This document shows positions 31,961 to 41,254 of a stretch of DNA of 64,000 nucleotides, one piece after another. The position numbers and the translations under genes were made by a program. The notes below the pieces were generated by a model that ran no database searches, was not told the DNA's origin, and saw nothing but the letters and a program-made list of their open reading frames with translations. This DNA comes from Sporolactobacillus terrae DSM 11697 (GTDB taxonomy: Bacteria > Bacillota > Bacilli > Bacillales > Sporolactobacillaceae). The stretch is from assembly GCF_000648615.1 (NCBI RefSeq), contig NZ_JFZC01000025.1, positions 1 to 64,000 of the forward strand, given 5' to 3'. Every line of letters begins with the position of its first letter. The stretch's first letter is position 1.

Positions 31961-33655
31961 ATGGTGAGCGATTTGGAAAAAACAGAAAAAAAGCAGGAAT
32001 TGGCAACCGGTGCTGAATTGGTCGTTGACTGTTTAATTAAGCAAGGTGTGAAATACATTTTTGGCATCCCAGGGGCAAAAATTGATGCCGTTTTTGATGT
32101 GCTTAAGGACCGCGGACCGGAATTAATCGTGTGCCGCCATGAACAAAATGCAGCATTTATGGCTGCGGCAATCGGACGGCTTACCTGCAAACCAGGGGTA
32201 TGCATCGTTACATCGGGACCAGGAGCATCTAACTTGGCAACGGGAGTTGTTACCGCTAACGTGGAGAACGATCCGATGGTGGCTCTTGTCGGAGCTGTGC
32301 CAAGGGCAGATCGCCTGAAGCGGACCCATCAATCGATGGACAATGCAGGGCTTTTTCAACCGATTTCTAAGTTTAGTGCTGAAGTCGTCGACCCGAAGAA
32401 TGTTCCAGAAGTTGTGACGAATGCCTTCCGTGCTGCTGAATCAACGTCGGCCGGCGCAAGCGTGGTCAGCTTCCCACAAGATGTTCTGGTATCAAAAACG
32501 ACGGTAAATGCACTTGGACCGCTTGAGAGCCCGATACTTGGTACAGCATCAGAGGATGCGATCGACAAGGCCGTAGAAGCCATTAAACACGCAAAGATGC
32601 CTGTGATTTTGGCTGGTATGCGTGCGAATCGTTTCTCGGTTGTTTCAGCTGTCCGTGCACTGCTGAGAAAAATCTCGTTTCCGGTTGTGGAAACGTTCCA
32701 AGCTGCCGGATTAATTCCGCGCGATTTGGAAGAGAACTTCTATGGACGTATCGGTTTATTCCGCAACCAGCCGGGCGACTTGGTGCTTGAAAAAGCGGAT
32801 GTGGTACTTACCATCGGTTATGATGCAGTAGAGTATGATCCGAAATTCTGGAACAATGTTGGTGCGCGGAAAATTATTCATCTCGATGAAGTGCGTGCCG
32901 ATATCGATCATTACTATCAGCCGGATCTTGAACTGGTTGGTGATATTCCGTCAACGGTTAAGCGAATCACAGAAAAGTTGACGCATTTAAATATTACTGA
33001 AGAAAATCTTGACTATCTAGCAAAAATGCGGCACAGATTGGATATCCGCGATGAACCGCCGAAGAAGGTCAATGGCAACCGTGTTCACCCGCTTAGTCTG
33101 ATCCATACCTTGCGCAGCTTGATCCGCGATGATACAACCGTGACCTGTGATGTCGGTTCTCACTACATCTGGATGGCACGCCACTTCCGTTCTTATGAAC
33201 CGAAGACGCTGCTCTTCAGCAATGGCATGCAGACGTTAGGTGTCGCATTTCCGTGGGCAATGGCTGCCTCGCTTGTAAACGATCACCAAAAAACAATCTC
33301 AATGTCCGGCGACGGCGGATTCTTATTCTCAGCAATGGAACTGGAAACAGCAGTTCGTCTGAAGCTTCCGGTTGTTCATATTGTATGGCGCGACGGGACA
33401 TATGACATGGTTGCGTTCCAGCAGCAGATGAAATACAAACGTACTTCTGGTGTTGATTTTGGCCCGATCGATGTGGTGAAGTATGCGGAGGCTTTCGGTG
33501 CAAAGGGGCTGCGTGTCAACAAGCCGGAAGAACTGGAAGCGGTGCTTAAGGAAGGGCTCGCGTACAATGACGGTCCGGTAATTATTGACGTACCTGTTGA
33601 TTACAGTGACAATGTGGCTCTAGGCAAGAGCTTGATTCCGAACCAGTTGAACTGA
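31961..33655 (+). CDS. alsS: catabolic acetolactate synthase
   Basis: Condenses two pyruvates to 2-acetolactate, using thiamine diphosphate. It is about 564 residues. The activating Glu is in [12 protein letters not shown] (about residue 50), and the TPP pyrophosphate motif is [36 protein letters not shown] is typical of AlsS and lacks the regulatory-subunit features of anabolic IlvB. GGAGGG lies just upstream of ATG 31961; an ATG 12 bases earlier overlaps this ribosome site and is rejected. It is co-transcribed with alsD, which starts 35 bases after it. The product feeds acetoin synthesis, an overflow and pH-homeostasis pathway. Confidence 0.97.
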   Translation: MVSDLEKTEKKQELATGAELVVDCLIKQGVKYIFGIPGAKIDAVFDVLKDRGPELIVCRHEQNAAFMAAAIGRLTCKPGVCIVTSGPGASNLATGVVTANVENDPMVALVGAVPRADRLKRTHQSMDNAGLFQPISKFSAEVVDPKNVPEVVTNAFRAAESTSAGASVVSFPQDVLVSKTTVNALGPLESPILGTASEDAIDKAVEAIKHAKMPVILAGMRANRFSVVSAVRALLRKISFPVVETFQAAGLIPRDLEENFYGRIGLFRNQPGDLVLEKADVVLTIGYDAVEYDPKFWNNVGARKIIHLDEVRADIDHYYQPDLELVGDIPSTVKRITEKLTHLNITEENLDYLAKMRHRLDIRDEPPKKVNGNRVHPLSLIHTLRSLIRDDTTVTCDVGSHYIWMARHFRSYEPKTLLFSNGMQTLGVAFPWAMAASLVNDHQKTISMSGDGGFLFSAMELETAVRLKLPVVHIVWRDGTYDMVAFQQQMKYKRTSGVDFGPIDVVKYAEAFGAKGLRVNKPEELEAVLKEGLAYNDGPVIIDVPVDYSDNVALGKSLIPNQLN

Positions 33656-33690
33656 TTGAATTTAAACGGAGACAAATAATGAAATGAGGG

Positions 33691-34419
33691 ATGCGCGCGA
33701 TGACACAAACAGTAGACAATGGGCAGTTGTTTCAACTTTCAACAATGTCGTCACTGCTCGACGGCGTTTTTGAAGGGGCAATGAGCTATGATGAAATTAA
33801 AGCATTTGGTGATTTTGGTATTGGAACGTTTGAACATCTTGATGGCGAAATGATCGCTTTTGATGGCGAATTTTACCGACTGCGCGGTGACGGCACGGCA
33901 ACACCGCTGAAAAGTGAAGACAAAACACCGTTCTGCTCGCTTACCTACTTTAAACCAGCAGTAACGAAGACCTTTGAACATCCGCTTAATAAATCAGCTT
34001 TTGAAGCAGAAATGAAAAAATTGATGAAAAGCGAAAATTTATTTTATGCTTTCCGGATCGACGGTGTTTTCAAAGAGGTCAGTACACGCACCGTTTCCTA
34101 TCAGGAAAAACCGATTCCGATGACAGAAGCGGTGAAAACGCAGCCGGTATTTCATTTTAAGAATGTGAAGGGCACTGTACTTGGATTCTGGTCACCGGCA
34201 TTCACGCAAGGAATTGCCGTTTCAGGATTTCACCTTCATTTTATCGATGAAGAGCGAAAAGGCGGCGGTCATGTGTTTGACTACGAACTGGATCATGGAA
34301 CACTGAAGGTAGATCAAAAAACACACATGAGCCTTTATACGCCTGAGACGAAAGGTTTCTTAAACGCAAATCTTTCCCGTGAGGATTTGGAAAAAGAAAT
34401 CAAAGTGACCGAAGGCTGA
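33691..34419 (+). CDS. alsD: alpha-acetolactate decarboxylase
   Basis: Decarboxylates 2-acetolactate to acetoin. The protein is 242 residues (239 from the second ATG). It shows LFQLSTMSSLLDGVFEGAMSYDEI at the start, GIGTFEHLDGEM (about 45-56) and the metal-binding HLHFIDEERKGGGHVFDYEL (two His of the Zn site in GFHLHFI, a third in GGHVFD). It forms alsSD with the upstream alsS gene and ends at a strong hairpin terminator. It is cytoplasmic in Bacillus; no signal peptide is seen. Confidence 0.96.
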   Translation: MRAMTQTVDNGQLFQLSTMSSLLDGVFEGAMSYDEIKAFGDFGIGTFEHLDGEMIAFDGEFYRLRGDGTATPLKSEDKTPFCSLTYFKPAVTKTFEHPLNKSAFEAEMKKLMKSENLFYAFRIDGVFKEVSTRTVSYQEKPIPMTEAVKTQPVFHFKNVKGTVLGFWSPAFTQGIAVSGFHLHFIDEERKGGGHVFDYELDHGTLKVDQKTHMSLYTPETKGFLNANLSREDLEKEIKVTEG

Positions 34420-34474
34420 TCTGCCTAGGTTCCTGTTCAAAAGGGCAGCACGAATCGAATTAAAAGTGCATCGA

Positions 34475-34505
34475 AAATCCGGAAGGCATGCCTTCCGGAT
34501 TTTTG
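34475..34505 (+). terminator. intrinsic terminator of alsSD
   Basis: AATCCGGAAGGCAT and ATGCCTTCCGGATT form a perfect palindromic stem, followed by TTTTGT. Confidence 0.9.
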
Positions 34506-34639
34506 TCACAAGTTATGCTTTTATTTTGTGGAACGACGATTCGTGTCATTAAAAAAGGAACCTGTGCTAATTGTAAAGGAACTTTCGCTAAGTACGCATA
34601 TGTCCTATATGCAACGCGAACGTCATCACATCCTGTGAA

Positions 34640-34870
34640 AATACGTCCTGCGCCAACGTAGAAGTCAGCGCATCCTGCGGAAGTCACGAAAGCGCTTCGG
34701 CGTCTGCGGAGCGTTCCCGTTGATCGCGAGCCAAAGGAGACCCCGCAGGAAAACTGCGCGTCCGAGGAGACTTCCGCATCGCCCGCGGCAAGCGAGCAGC
34801 TGTAGTGGCGCACAGGCACAAGACCGATGGCCAAGGCCAAGGTGTAGCCTAATTTTTCTTACAGAATCAG
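34640..34870 (+). repeat. intergenic repeat element, diverged copy
   Basis: Contains GCGCATCCTGCGGAAGTCA, GGAGACCCCGCAGGAAAACT, GAGGAGACTTCCGCATCGCC, CCGCGGCAAGCGAGCAGC and ends with AGGCCAAGGTGTAGCCTAATTTTTCTTACAG. This has the GAGACCCCGCAG / GAGGAGRCT / CCCGCGGCAAGCGAG layout of the element at 2156-2412 and a terminator-like T run at its end. It lies in the 570-base gap between alsD and the small membrane gene. Other parts of the gap (34506-34639, 34871-34992) show no gene. Confidence 0.7.
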
Positions 34871-34992
34871 CGATTCATCCGCAACCAAATGATCCACACG
34901 AAAACGTCTCATGTCGCGCCGTTTGTGATGAATCTTGAAACAAGCCGCTGCATAGAATAGATCGAAACCAAGACTGGCAGAATTGAAAGCAG

Positions 34993-35280
34993 GTGGAACG
35001 GTTGGTTCAATTGATTATGACGCAAATGATTTTTGGGCTTGTTGCCATTATGGTGGGGCTGGTTATCGTCAAATTTTTCTTTCGATCCGATGATCTGCTG
35101 CTGCTGCCGTCCGCATTCGCGTTGGCTTTATTCTATACCGCCTTCATTGAAAAGAGAATATGGTTAAGCGAAGGTGCGTGGGCAGCCATGATCTACGGAT
35201 TATCCGCCTTTGGATTGTATATGCTGGTTAAGCGACTTGCAAAATTATATCGTAGTGTAAGGGAAGGGCCGTTCCATTGA
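34993..35280 (+). CDS. small membrane protein, unknown
   Basis: A 95-residue frame with three hydrophobic segments: MTQMIFGLVAIMVGLVIVKFF (about 9-29), LLLPSAFALALFYTAF (about 36-51) and WAAMIYGLSAFGLYMLV (about 63-79), then a basic tail. I do not recognise the family. The first codon is GTG 34993; TTG 35002 is another candidate because the AGGTGG site is better spaced for it. It follows the repeat element and precedes a convergent YtaF-like gene. The intergenic region 35281-35468 holds nothing recognisable. Confidence is moderate because codon use and topology look real. Confidence 0.6.
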   Translation: MERLVQLIMTQMIFGLVAIMVGLVIVKFFFRSDDLLLLPSAFALALFYTAFIEKRIWLSEGAWAAMIYGLSAFGLYMLVKRLAKLYRSVREGPFH

Positions 35281-35468
35281 CGAAACCGTTTTAATTGTTT
35301 TTGTGCTTAATATAACGCGTTTTTGTATCAGCAAGAAACTATATGTTCAGCAAATCACAGATTGGTGAACCCAATGCGCGGGTGTGAGGGTTCTACAGAG
35401 CACCGTGGTAATCGCAGAGAAGCATTCTGGACGGCCTGCCCGCGACCGTATTGTCCGTATTGTACGGC

Positions 35469-36053
35469 TTACATTGACACGAAAATGGTGTAAATACCGA
35501 TACAGATTAATAAGATCGATGCCGCATATTCGGACAGCGCACCGATCCGTGTCCGCAATTTTTTTAACCCGAATCGCTGCCCCGCCTCAATCGAGAGAAA
35601 GGACAAAACGGCAACCGACAGAGCAACCGCTGCCGGACTAAGACCGCCGATGCCCGCACCGAATGCGGTACCCATTGCATTAAACGATAAAGCGAAACTC
35701 AGCCAAATCGTTTCATTAAATGAAATCAAATTATTTTGGTCGCGATCGATTTGTTCTGCCTGTGGAATAGTTCGTGATGGTTTGGCTTTCTGCCTGATCC
35801 CGCTAATCAGTGACCAGACGCCAATCCCGAGAATGATTAACCCGCTAATCAAATTGGCCATAAATTCAGGAAAGACAAACCCGAGTGCCGCACCGGCAAA
35901 CAAGGTTATGAGTGAAGCCGTCAAAGCGACTGCAGCCATGAAGAGATTAGCGGAAAACGTAATTTTCTTTCCTTTAATTCCATAGGTCAGGCCCACTGCA
36001 AAGTTGTCAATACTCGCAGCGATGCCAATTAAGAGAATCATCATCCAGTGCAT
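35469..36053 (-). CDS. YtaF-like sporulation membrane protein (MntP-related)
   Basis: A 194-residue membrane protein with about six hydrophobic helices. The start AASIDNFAVGLTYGIKGKKI resembles YtaF and the MntP manganese exporter family, with a second conserved stretch ALSFNAMGTAFGAGIGG. YtaF is conserved in spore-forming bacilli; MntP exports Mn(II). Which role applies cannot be told from sequence, although the YtaF type fits a spore former. AAGGGGATGAAG gives a good ribosome site. It is convergent with the small membrane gene upstream. It has its own promoter region before the methyltransferase gene (36054-36266). Confidence 0.85.
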   Translation of the reverse strand: MHWMMILLIGIAASIDNFAVGLTYGIKGKKITFSANLFMAAVALTASLITLFAGAALGFVFPEFMANLISGLIILGIGVWSLISGIRQKAKPSRTIPQAEQIDRDQNNLISFNETIWLSFALSFNAMGTAFGAGIGGLSPAAVALSVAVLSFLSIEAGQRFGLKKLRTRIGALSEYAASILLICIGIYTIFVSM

Positions 36054-36266
36054 CGCTTCATCCCCTTAAATTGGTTTTGCATGTGCTGCGCCTTTTCTCT
36101 CTTGAAGTCATGAAAAACGCCCGTTCCGAAGGTATCTTATGTTAAAATAATAAAGGTGTTCATCGCTTTGAAATGAGAGCGAGTGCATCTTCTGATTGGA
36201 AAAAAATTTTCTTTCCATACGAATGTATGTATGAGAATCGAATCGCATGAGAAAACAGGTGATAAG

Positions 36267-37046
36267 GTGAAAGAGATTATGCAAACACATGGCCTGTATG
36301 ACGGAGCAGCCTACTATTATCTGAAATACCGTGGTCAATACAGTGACCGATTAATCGATACGTTAGCGAATAAGTGCCACTTGAATGGTGAAGGCCGGCT
36401 GCTTGATCTTGGCTGTGGGACAGGAAAATTGACTTTTCCTCTCGCACAGTACTTTGAAGAAACGGTTGGGATTGATGTCAGTTCAGACATGTTGAAATCT
36501 GCTCAAAGTCAGTGCGAACTGCTCAACATAAAAAAGATGAAGTGGATGAAAATGCCTTCGGAAAAAATTAGCCCCGCACTCGGCAGCTTCCGTATGATTA
36601 CAGCTGGTGATGCTTTTCATTGGATGGATCGCGAACATGTGCTGAAATTGAGCTATGATCTTCTTGAAGAAGGCGGCGCACTCGCTCTGGTCGGACAGGG
36701 GCATATCCTTGGTGACCGTTCATTAGAGTGGCAGAAGGCAGTGCAGCACGTTGTTGACAAGTGGTTTCCGAACCGCAATCGACGCATCAACGCGGTTCGC
36801 CATGAACACATCGTTGCTCAATCTTCGTTTCATTCCTTATTGACCGGACAGATCCACTCGGAACGTGAGCGCGATATACCTTCCATCATCGGCTATCTTT
36901 ATTCCACATCAACGTGTCGGAAAACTCAACTTGGCAAAGAAGCGCCACAATTTGAAAAGGAAATCTATGATGTATTGAAAACAATTGATTCATCGGGCGT
37001 TTTTAGGGAACCCGTAACCGACTACTATATCATCGCTTATAAATAA
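36267..37046 (+). CDS. class I SAM-dependent methyltransferase
   Basis: A 259-residue methyltransferase. The SAM-binding motif I is [12 protein letters not shown] (about 45-56), with [14 protein letters not shown] as the acidic-loop strand 2 and [16 protein letters not shown] as the motif after it. These identify a Rossmann-fold methyltransferase of the UbiE/COQ5-like type, substrate unknown. The GTG at 36267 is preferred because AGGTGAT lies upstream; an earlier GTG (36183) has no ribosome site. It is monocistronic. Confidence 0.85.
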   Translation: MKEIMQTHGLYDGAAYYYLKYRGQYSDRLIDTLANKCHLNGEGRLLDLGCGTGKLTFPLAQYFEETVGIDVSSDMLKSAQSQCELLNIKKMKWMKMPSEKISPALGSFRMITAGDAFHWMDREHVLKLSYDLLEEGGALALVGQGHILGDRSLEWQKAVQHVVDKWFPNRNRRINAVRHEHIVAQSSFHSLLTGQIHSERERDIPSIIGYLYSTSTCRKTQLGKEAPQFEKEIYDVLKTIDSSGVFREPVTDYYIIAYK

Positions 37047-37134
37047 GCCTTTGCAGTTTCTTCTTTCGATCTGGCAGAGTCGATCAGAATTCATCACTGT
37101 ATCAATCATTGTAATAAGGAAGGCGGACAATCCA

Positions 37135-37926
37135 ATGAATAATCACGATATTGACTATAAAATTGAAGGTCAAGAGATGCAGTTTGTTGAAATTGAGCTT
37201 GATTCAAGTGAAACAGTCATTGCCGAAGCCGGCAGTTTTATGATGATGGAAGACGGGATTACGATGGAAACGATTTTCGGCGATGGCGCCGAGCAAGGCG
37301 GTGTCATGGGAAAATTATTCAGCGCCGGGAAACGGATGCTGACTGGTGAGAGTTTGTTCATGACCGCATTCACCAATGAAGGAGGAGGAAAACGGCATGT
37401 ATCGTTTGCCTCTCCTTATCCGGGAAAAATTATTCCGCTTGACTTGAGCCTATACAGCGGCCGGATGATTTGCCAAAAGGATGCATTCCTTTGTGCAGCA
37501 AAAGGTGTTTCTGTCGGTATCGCCTTTCAGAAACGGTTGGGTGCTGGCTTTTTCGGTGGTGAGGGGTTCATTATGCAGAAGCTTGAAGGAGACGGAATGG
37601 CCTTTGTTCATGCCGGTGGTATGGTGAAAGAATTGACCCTTGCTCCTGGAGAAACGCTTAAGGTCGATACCGGATGCCTCGTCGCCATGACTCGCGATGT
37701 TGATTATGACATCACGTTTGTGCGCGGCATCAAGACAGCCCTGTTCGGAGGCGAAGGCCTTTTCTTTGCGAGTTTGCGGGGACCGGGCAAAGTGCTCGTT
37801 CAATCGCTTCCTTTCAGCCGCCTGGCGAGCCGCGTGTTCAGTGCGATGCCGGGTAATCCTGCAGGCAGAAGCAAGGATGAAGGAAGCCTTGGCGGCGGCA
37901 TTTGGAATCTGTTTAACGGCGACTGA
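37135..37926 (+). CDS. AIM24/TIGR00266 family protein
   Basis: A 263-residue beta-rich protein of the TIGR00266 (AIM24) family. Landmarks are [44 protein letters not shown] and [21 protein letters not shown], with [19 protein letters not shown]. It is a conserved protein of unknown biochemical role. The ATG at 37135 has AAGGAAGGCGG before it; the longer frame to 37051 lacks it. It is monocistronic with a terminator. Confidence 0.88.
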   Translation: MNNHDIDYKIEGQEMQFVEIELDSSETVIAEAGSFMMMEDGITMETIFGDGAEQGGVMGKLFSAGKRMLTGESLFMTAFTNEGGGKRHVSFASPYPGKIIPLDLSLYSGRMICQKDAFLCAAKGVSVGIAFQKRLGAGFFGGEGFIMQKLEGDGMAFVHAGGMVKELTLAPGETLKVDTGCLVAMTRDVDYDITFVRGIKTALFGGEGLFFASLRGPGKVLVQSLPFSRLASRVFSAMPGNPAGRSKDEGSLGGGIWNLFNGD

Positions 37927-37972
37927 CGCCGATTCGATGAGCAGTGCCGCTGACTATAGGGCGGTGATGAAT

Positions 37973-37995
37973 GAGCAGTCTGCTCGGCTTTTTTT
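37973..37995 (+). terminator. intrinsic terminator after the AIM24-like gene
   Basis: GAGCA-GTC-TGCTC (37973-37985) followed by GGCTTTTTTT. Confidence 0.8.
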
Positions 37996-38045
37996 CACAG
38001 ATTCGCTACACTAGAGGAAGATCTCAATAGACGGAGTGGTTTCAT

Positions 38046-38993
38046 GTGACAGAAACAAACGGACAAACATCCGGCAAGCGCAGTGTCCATTGGGTTTTCT
38101 GGCTGCTGCTTGCAAAGATCATCTTCATCCTTCTGCTCGCGGGAATAACTTTATGGATTATTTATGCCGTTCACGAAGCAAATTCTGGCGGAACGAGCAG
38201 CGTTCGCTTTTCGCATCTGCTCGGTGCCGGATACAGCAGTGATGGAGAGACTTTATGGCTTGCTACAGCAGACAAGCAGCTGGTCACCTATAAGGACGGC
38301 CAATGGCAGACGCATAAATTAAAAGGCGGTGAAAAACCCGCTCAATATTGGCCGATACATACCGGCTTGCTACAACTGAATGAGTCGGGGATGCTCGAAT
38401 GGAAGAGATTGGATCAAGCGACCATGCAGCGGCACAAGCTGGACAAGCAAAGTGGATTGATGACGATTGGTTATGCAACCGGGCGGATTTATCAACTTCA
38501 AAAGAAGACTGGGGAAGTTTTCGTTCTACGCTGGTCGGATGACCAGGGACGGTCCTGGCAGCCGGGCGGCAGTATTCGGATTACGGGAAACGTCTCATTT
38601 CTGACTGCGTCCCCAATTGATAAAAATCAGGTTGCGATTGGAACTTCCAAAGGATTGTACCTCAGCAATGATCAAGGTGCGCATTTTGAACACTTTTTAA
38701 AAGGACAGTTGGTGACGAGTGCTGCCTATAGCTTTGATCAAAAAGCCTCTCTATTCGCAGCTGTTTCCGGAAAAGAATCGATGCTTTATCAAATTGTACC
38801 GAAACAGCAGAAAACGATTCAATTAGATACTGGAACAGTTGAACGAGATCGTCTAATAAAAATTGTGCAAAATCCGCGACACCAAGGACAAGCCGTCCTT
38901 TTTACCCAGCGCGGCGATCTGTATCAAACGAATAATGGCGGCCAAAACTGGACATTTATTGCACAAAAAGGACGCGGTTTGGACAGCAAGTGA
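38046..38993 (+). CDS. membrane-anchored beta-propeller (BNR-like) protein
   Basis: A 315-residue protein. A basic N-terminal tail is followed by one transmembrane helix (about 16-43, WVFWLLLAKIIFILLLAGI), so it is anchored in the membrane with an extracytoplasmic domain. That domain has repeated blade-like segments with Trp and Asp: ETLWLATADKQLV, WSDDQGRSWQPG, GLYLSNDQGAHF and LYQTNNGGQNW. The repeats DDQGRSW, NDQGAHF and NNGGQNW look like bacterial-neuraminidase (BNR) repeats. It is a putative extracellular binding or signalling protein, function unknown. The GTG start follows a GGAGTGG site. It is followed 60 bases later by the HAD gene. Confidence 0.75.
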   Translation: MTETNGQTSGKRSVHWVFWLLLAKIIFILLLAGITLWIIYAVHEANSGGTSSVRFSHLLGAGYSSDGETLWLATADKQLVTYKDGQWQTHKLKGGEKPAQYWPIHTGLLQLNESGMLEWKRLDQATMQRHKLDKQSGLMTIGYATGRIYQLQKKTGEVFVLRWSDDQGRSWQPGGSIRITGNVSFLTASPIDKNQVAIGTSKGLYLSNDQGAHFEHFLKGQLVTSAAYSFDQKASLFAAVSGKESMLYQIVPKQQKTIQLDTGTVERDRLIKIVQNPRHQGQAVLFTQRGDLYQTNNGGQNWTFIAQKGRGLDSK

Positions 38994-39053
38994 ATGCGGA
39001 CAACCGCTTTACTATGGTAAACTGATAAAAAGAGCGAGAGGATCGGTGAAAAA

Positions 39054-40202
39054 ATGATTCAAACGGTTTTATTCGATGTTGACGGTGTTTTTCTAAGCGA
39101 GGAACGTTATTTCGATGCATCAGCATTAACAGTGCGAGAATTGCTGATGAGCAGTCACTATTTAGGATTGGGCGGCGAACAGCCTTTTCAAACCGAATAC
39201 AGTGATCAGGAAATTGCTGCGATACGATCAAAAGTATTCTTGAATGACGATGTTCTAAACTTTTTGAAGTCACGCGGAATGAATGCGAATTGGGATATGA
39301 TCTACATCACCACATCGGTTCAATTAATTCATCTTGCAGCGCAGCTTCCGGATGAGGCGCGCGATCAAGCGGTGCGGTTGTTAACCGAACCAATCGACCA
39401 CAAGACACTGGCAGCCTTTCGGAGTTTGTTCCGTAAGTATCCGGTAAAACCGGATTTTCATCGATTCATGGTTGATTATAAAGAGACAAAAGCAGAGAAA
39501 CAAGAACTGATTTTTTATTTAAATGAACTTGTTGCCAAACGTTTCGGTGTTAAAACCGATGTGTTCAAACCTAAGAGCGCCTTCTGGCATATTGGCGAGC
39601 ATGCGTCGCAAGAATGGTACATTGGTGATGAGAATGTTCTGGGCGCGACCGGAACGCCATCGGTTCAGACGGGTAAGAAAGGGTTCATGAATGAGGAAGT
39701 GACGCTTGCGGATCCTGCATTTATTCGCACGATGTTTCACGCTTTTCGCGAGCAGGGGATCAACGTAGGTATTGCTACCGGACGCCCTCGGCTTGAAACG
39801 TTTAAACCGTTTACCTACTTGAATTGGATCGGTGAACTGGATCAGAATCATATCGCTACGGCTGATGACGTGCTGGATGCTGAGAAGAAATTTGATGCAG
39901 CACCACTCGCCAAGCCGCATCCATTTACTTACCTTGCCTCCTATTACGGTAAGGACAGTGATCTGAAAAAATGGACCGCGCGCACGCCTGAGCCTCTCCC
40001 GAACGGTGATGCGGTGATGATCGTTGGTGACTCGCTTGCCGACCTGCTCTGTGCGAAGCAGCTTGGCTGCCGTTTTGCCGGTGTCCTGACCGGACTTTCC
40101 GGTCAGGCGGCACGCAGCGAGTTGGAGACGCATGGTGCTGATTTTATTCTTGATTCAGTAGCGGATGTAAAGGATCTGGTTCTTGGTCTCTTGGAAAAAT
40201 AA
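39054..40202 (+). CDS. HAD-superfamily hydrolase, two-domain
   Basis: A 382-residue HAD protein. The catalytic Asp pair is in VLFDVDGVFLSEE (about 6-18), motif II Thr is in GIATGRPRLE (about 238-247), motif III Lys in KPHPFTY and motif IV acidic residues in VMIVGDSLADLLCAKQLGC. A long insertion (about 25-200) between motifs I and II is larger than in most HAD enzymes and looks like an unusual cap. It is probably a phosphatase or related hydrolase; the substrate is unknown. GAGAGGATCGGTG precedes the ATG. It is about 120 bases before the pantothenate kinase gene. Confidence 0.82.
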   Translation: MIQTVLFDVDGVFLSEERYFDASALTVRELLMSSHYLGLGGEQPFQTEYSDQEIAAIRSKVFLNDDVLNFLKSRGMNANWDMIYITTSVQLIHLAAQLPDEARDQAVRLLTEPIDHKTLAAFRSLFRKYPVKPDFHRFMVDYKETKAEKQELIFYLNELVAKRFGVKTDVFKPKSAFWHIGEHASQEWYIGDENVLGATGTPSVQTGKKGFMNEEVTLADPAFIRTMFHAFREQGINVGIATGRPRLETFKPFTYLNWIGELDQNHIATADDVLDAEKKFDAAPLAKPHPFTYLASYYGKDSDLKKWTARTPEPLPNGDAVMIVGDSLADLLCAKQLGCRFAGVLTGLSGQAARSELETHGADFILDSVADVKDLVLGLLEK

Positions 40203-40321
40203 GAGAAAGCAGGAACAAGCGGGCTGCGGCTCGCCTTTATTTTTTAATCAAAAATGCAAAGTAAAACGCAGTGCCTGGACAAGTTAAAAAACGTTGCCCG
40301 GGAGAAGGGGGCAGGCGGCCT

Positions 40322-41131
40322 ATGACAGAAAAGATTGGAATCGATGCCGGCGGTACGCTGATTAAAGTTGCACTGCAAACAGAAGAAGGCTGGCTCTATC
40401 GCTCCTTTCCAAGCACCCGGAGTGATGCCTGTGCAGACTGGCTCGCCCATGAATATCCTGAGCGCTTGGTTATGCTTACAGGGGGAAGAGCGGCGCACCT
40501 GAAGGAGAAGCTTACGGACAGATTCTGTTCCGTTTTGCCGGAATTTGCAGCGTCGGCGCAAGGCGCACGACAGTTGCTGGCTCGTGAATGCACCACTGTT
40601 CCGAACCGATTCTTGCTCACAACGGTTGGTACCGGAACATCGCTGAATTACGTTCACGATGGGGCAATGGATTGGCTGGGCGGGAGCGGAGTCGGTGGCG
40701 GAACGCTCATGGGTTTAACCGGTTTGCTAACCGGCATCTACGATTTTAAGACCTTGCTCCGTTATGCCGCGCGTGGAAAGCGAGACATCATTGATTTAAC
40801 GGTAGCACGGATCTATGAAGGCGAGGAACCGCCAATTGCAGGCGACCTGACTGCAAGCAACTTCGGTGCCCTATCAGAGAATACGCGTTCTTTGTCTCCC
40901 GAGGATCAAATTGCCTCGATTATTGGTCTTGTCGCAGAAACAGTGACCTCGCTCAGCATCTTAGCAGCGCAGAAAGCAGAGGTGGACACCGTGATTTTTG
41001 TCGGCGGTGCGTTGTCTGGGAATAAACAGCTGAAGGAGATTGCTGCACAATACTGCGCGCAATGGGGAATTACGGCAATTCTTCCACAGAATGGTGTTTA
41101 TTGCGGGGCCATTGGAGCAGCCTGTTCTTGA
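40322..41131 (+). CDS. coaW: type II pantothenate kinase
   Basis: Phosphorylates pantothenate, the first step of coenzyme A synthesis. The 269-residue protein has the ASKHA-fold phosphate-1 motif IGIDAGGTLIKVA (about 5-17), the TVGTGTSLNYV region, GGSGVGGGTLMGLTGLLTG and the C-terminal IFVGGALSGN. This is the CoaW group found in staphylococci and some bacilli, distinct from CoaX and CoaA. The ATG at 40322 has AGAAGGGGG upstream. It is followed by a shared terminator with the convergent serA operon. The preceding HAD hydrolase may be part of the same cofactor-linked unit, but no evidence of co-transcription was seen. Confidence 0.92.
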   Translation: MTEKIGIDAGGTLIKVALQTEEGWLYRSFPSTRSDACADWLAHEYPERLVMLTGGRAAHLKEKLTDRFCSVLPEFAASAQGARQLLARECTTVPNRFLLTTVGTGTSLNYVHDGAMDWLGGSGVGGGTLMGLTGLLTGIYDFKTLLRYAARGKRDIIDLTVARIYEGEEPPIAGDLTASNFGALSENTRSLSPEDQIASIIGLVAETVTSLSILAAQKAEVDTVIFVGGALSGNKQLKEIAAQYCAQWGITAILPQNGVYCGAIGAACS

Positions 41132-41198
41132 GAAGGTTTTCCTTGTTTGGCCCAATGTGCCAGCCCGTGTTCACAAGCTGTTGACTCGTGCTATAAAA

Positions 41199-41235
41199 AA
41201 AATCCTGCTCCCAACATTTTGGGAGCAGGATTTTT
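41199..41235. terminator. bidirectional terminator between coaW and serA
   Basis: AAATCCTGCTCCC (41200-41212) pairs with GGGAGCAGGATTT (41221-41233). A runs precede it and T runs follow it, so it can stop both converging transcripts. Confidence 0.9.
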
Positions 41236-41254
41236 AATCGAATTGGCGAATCAA

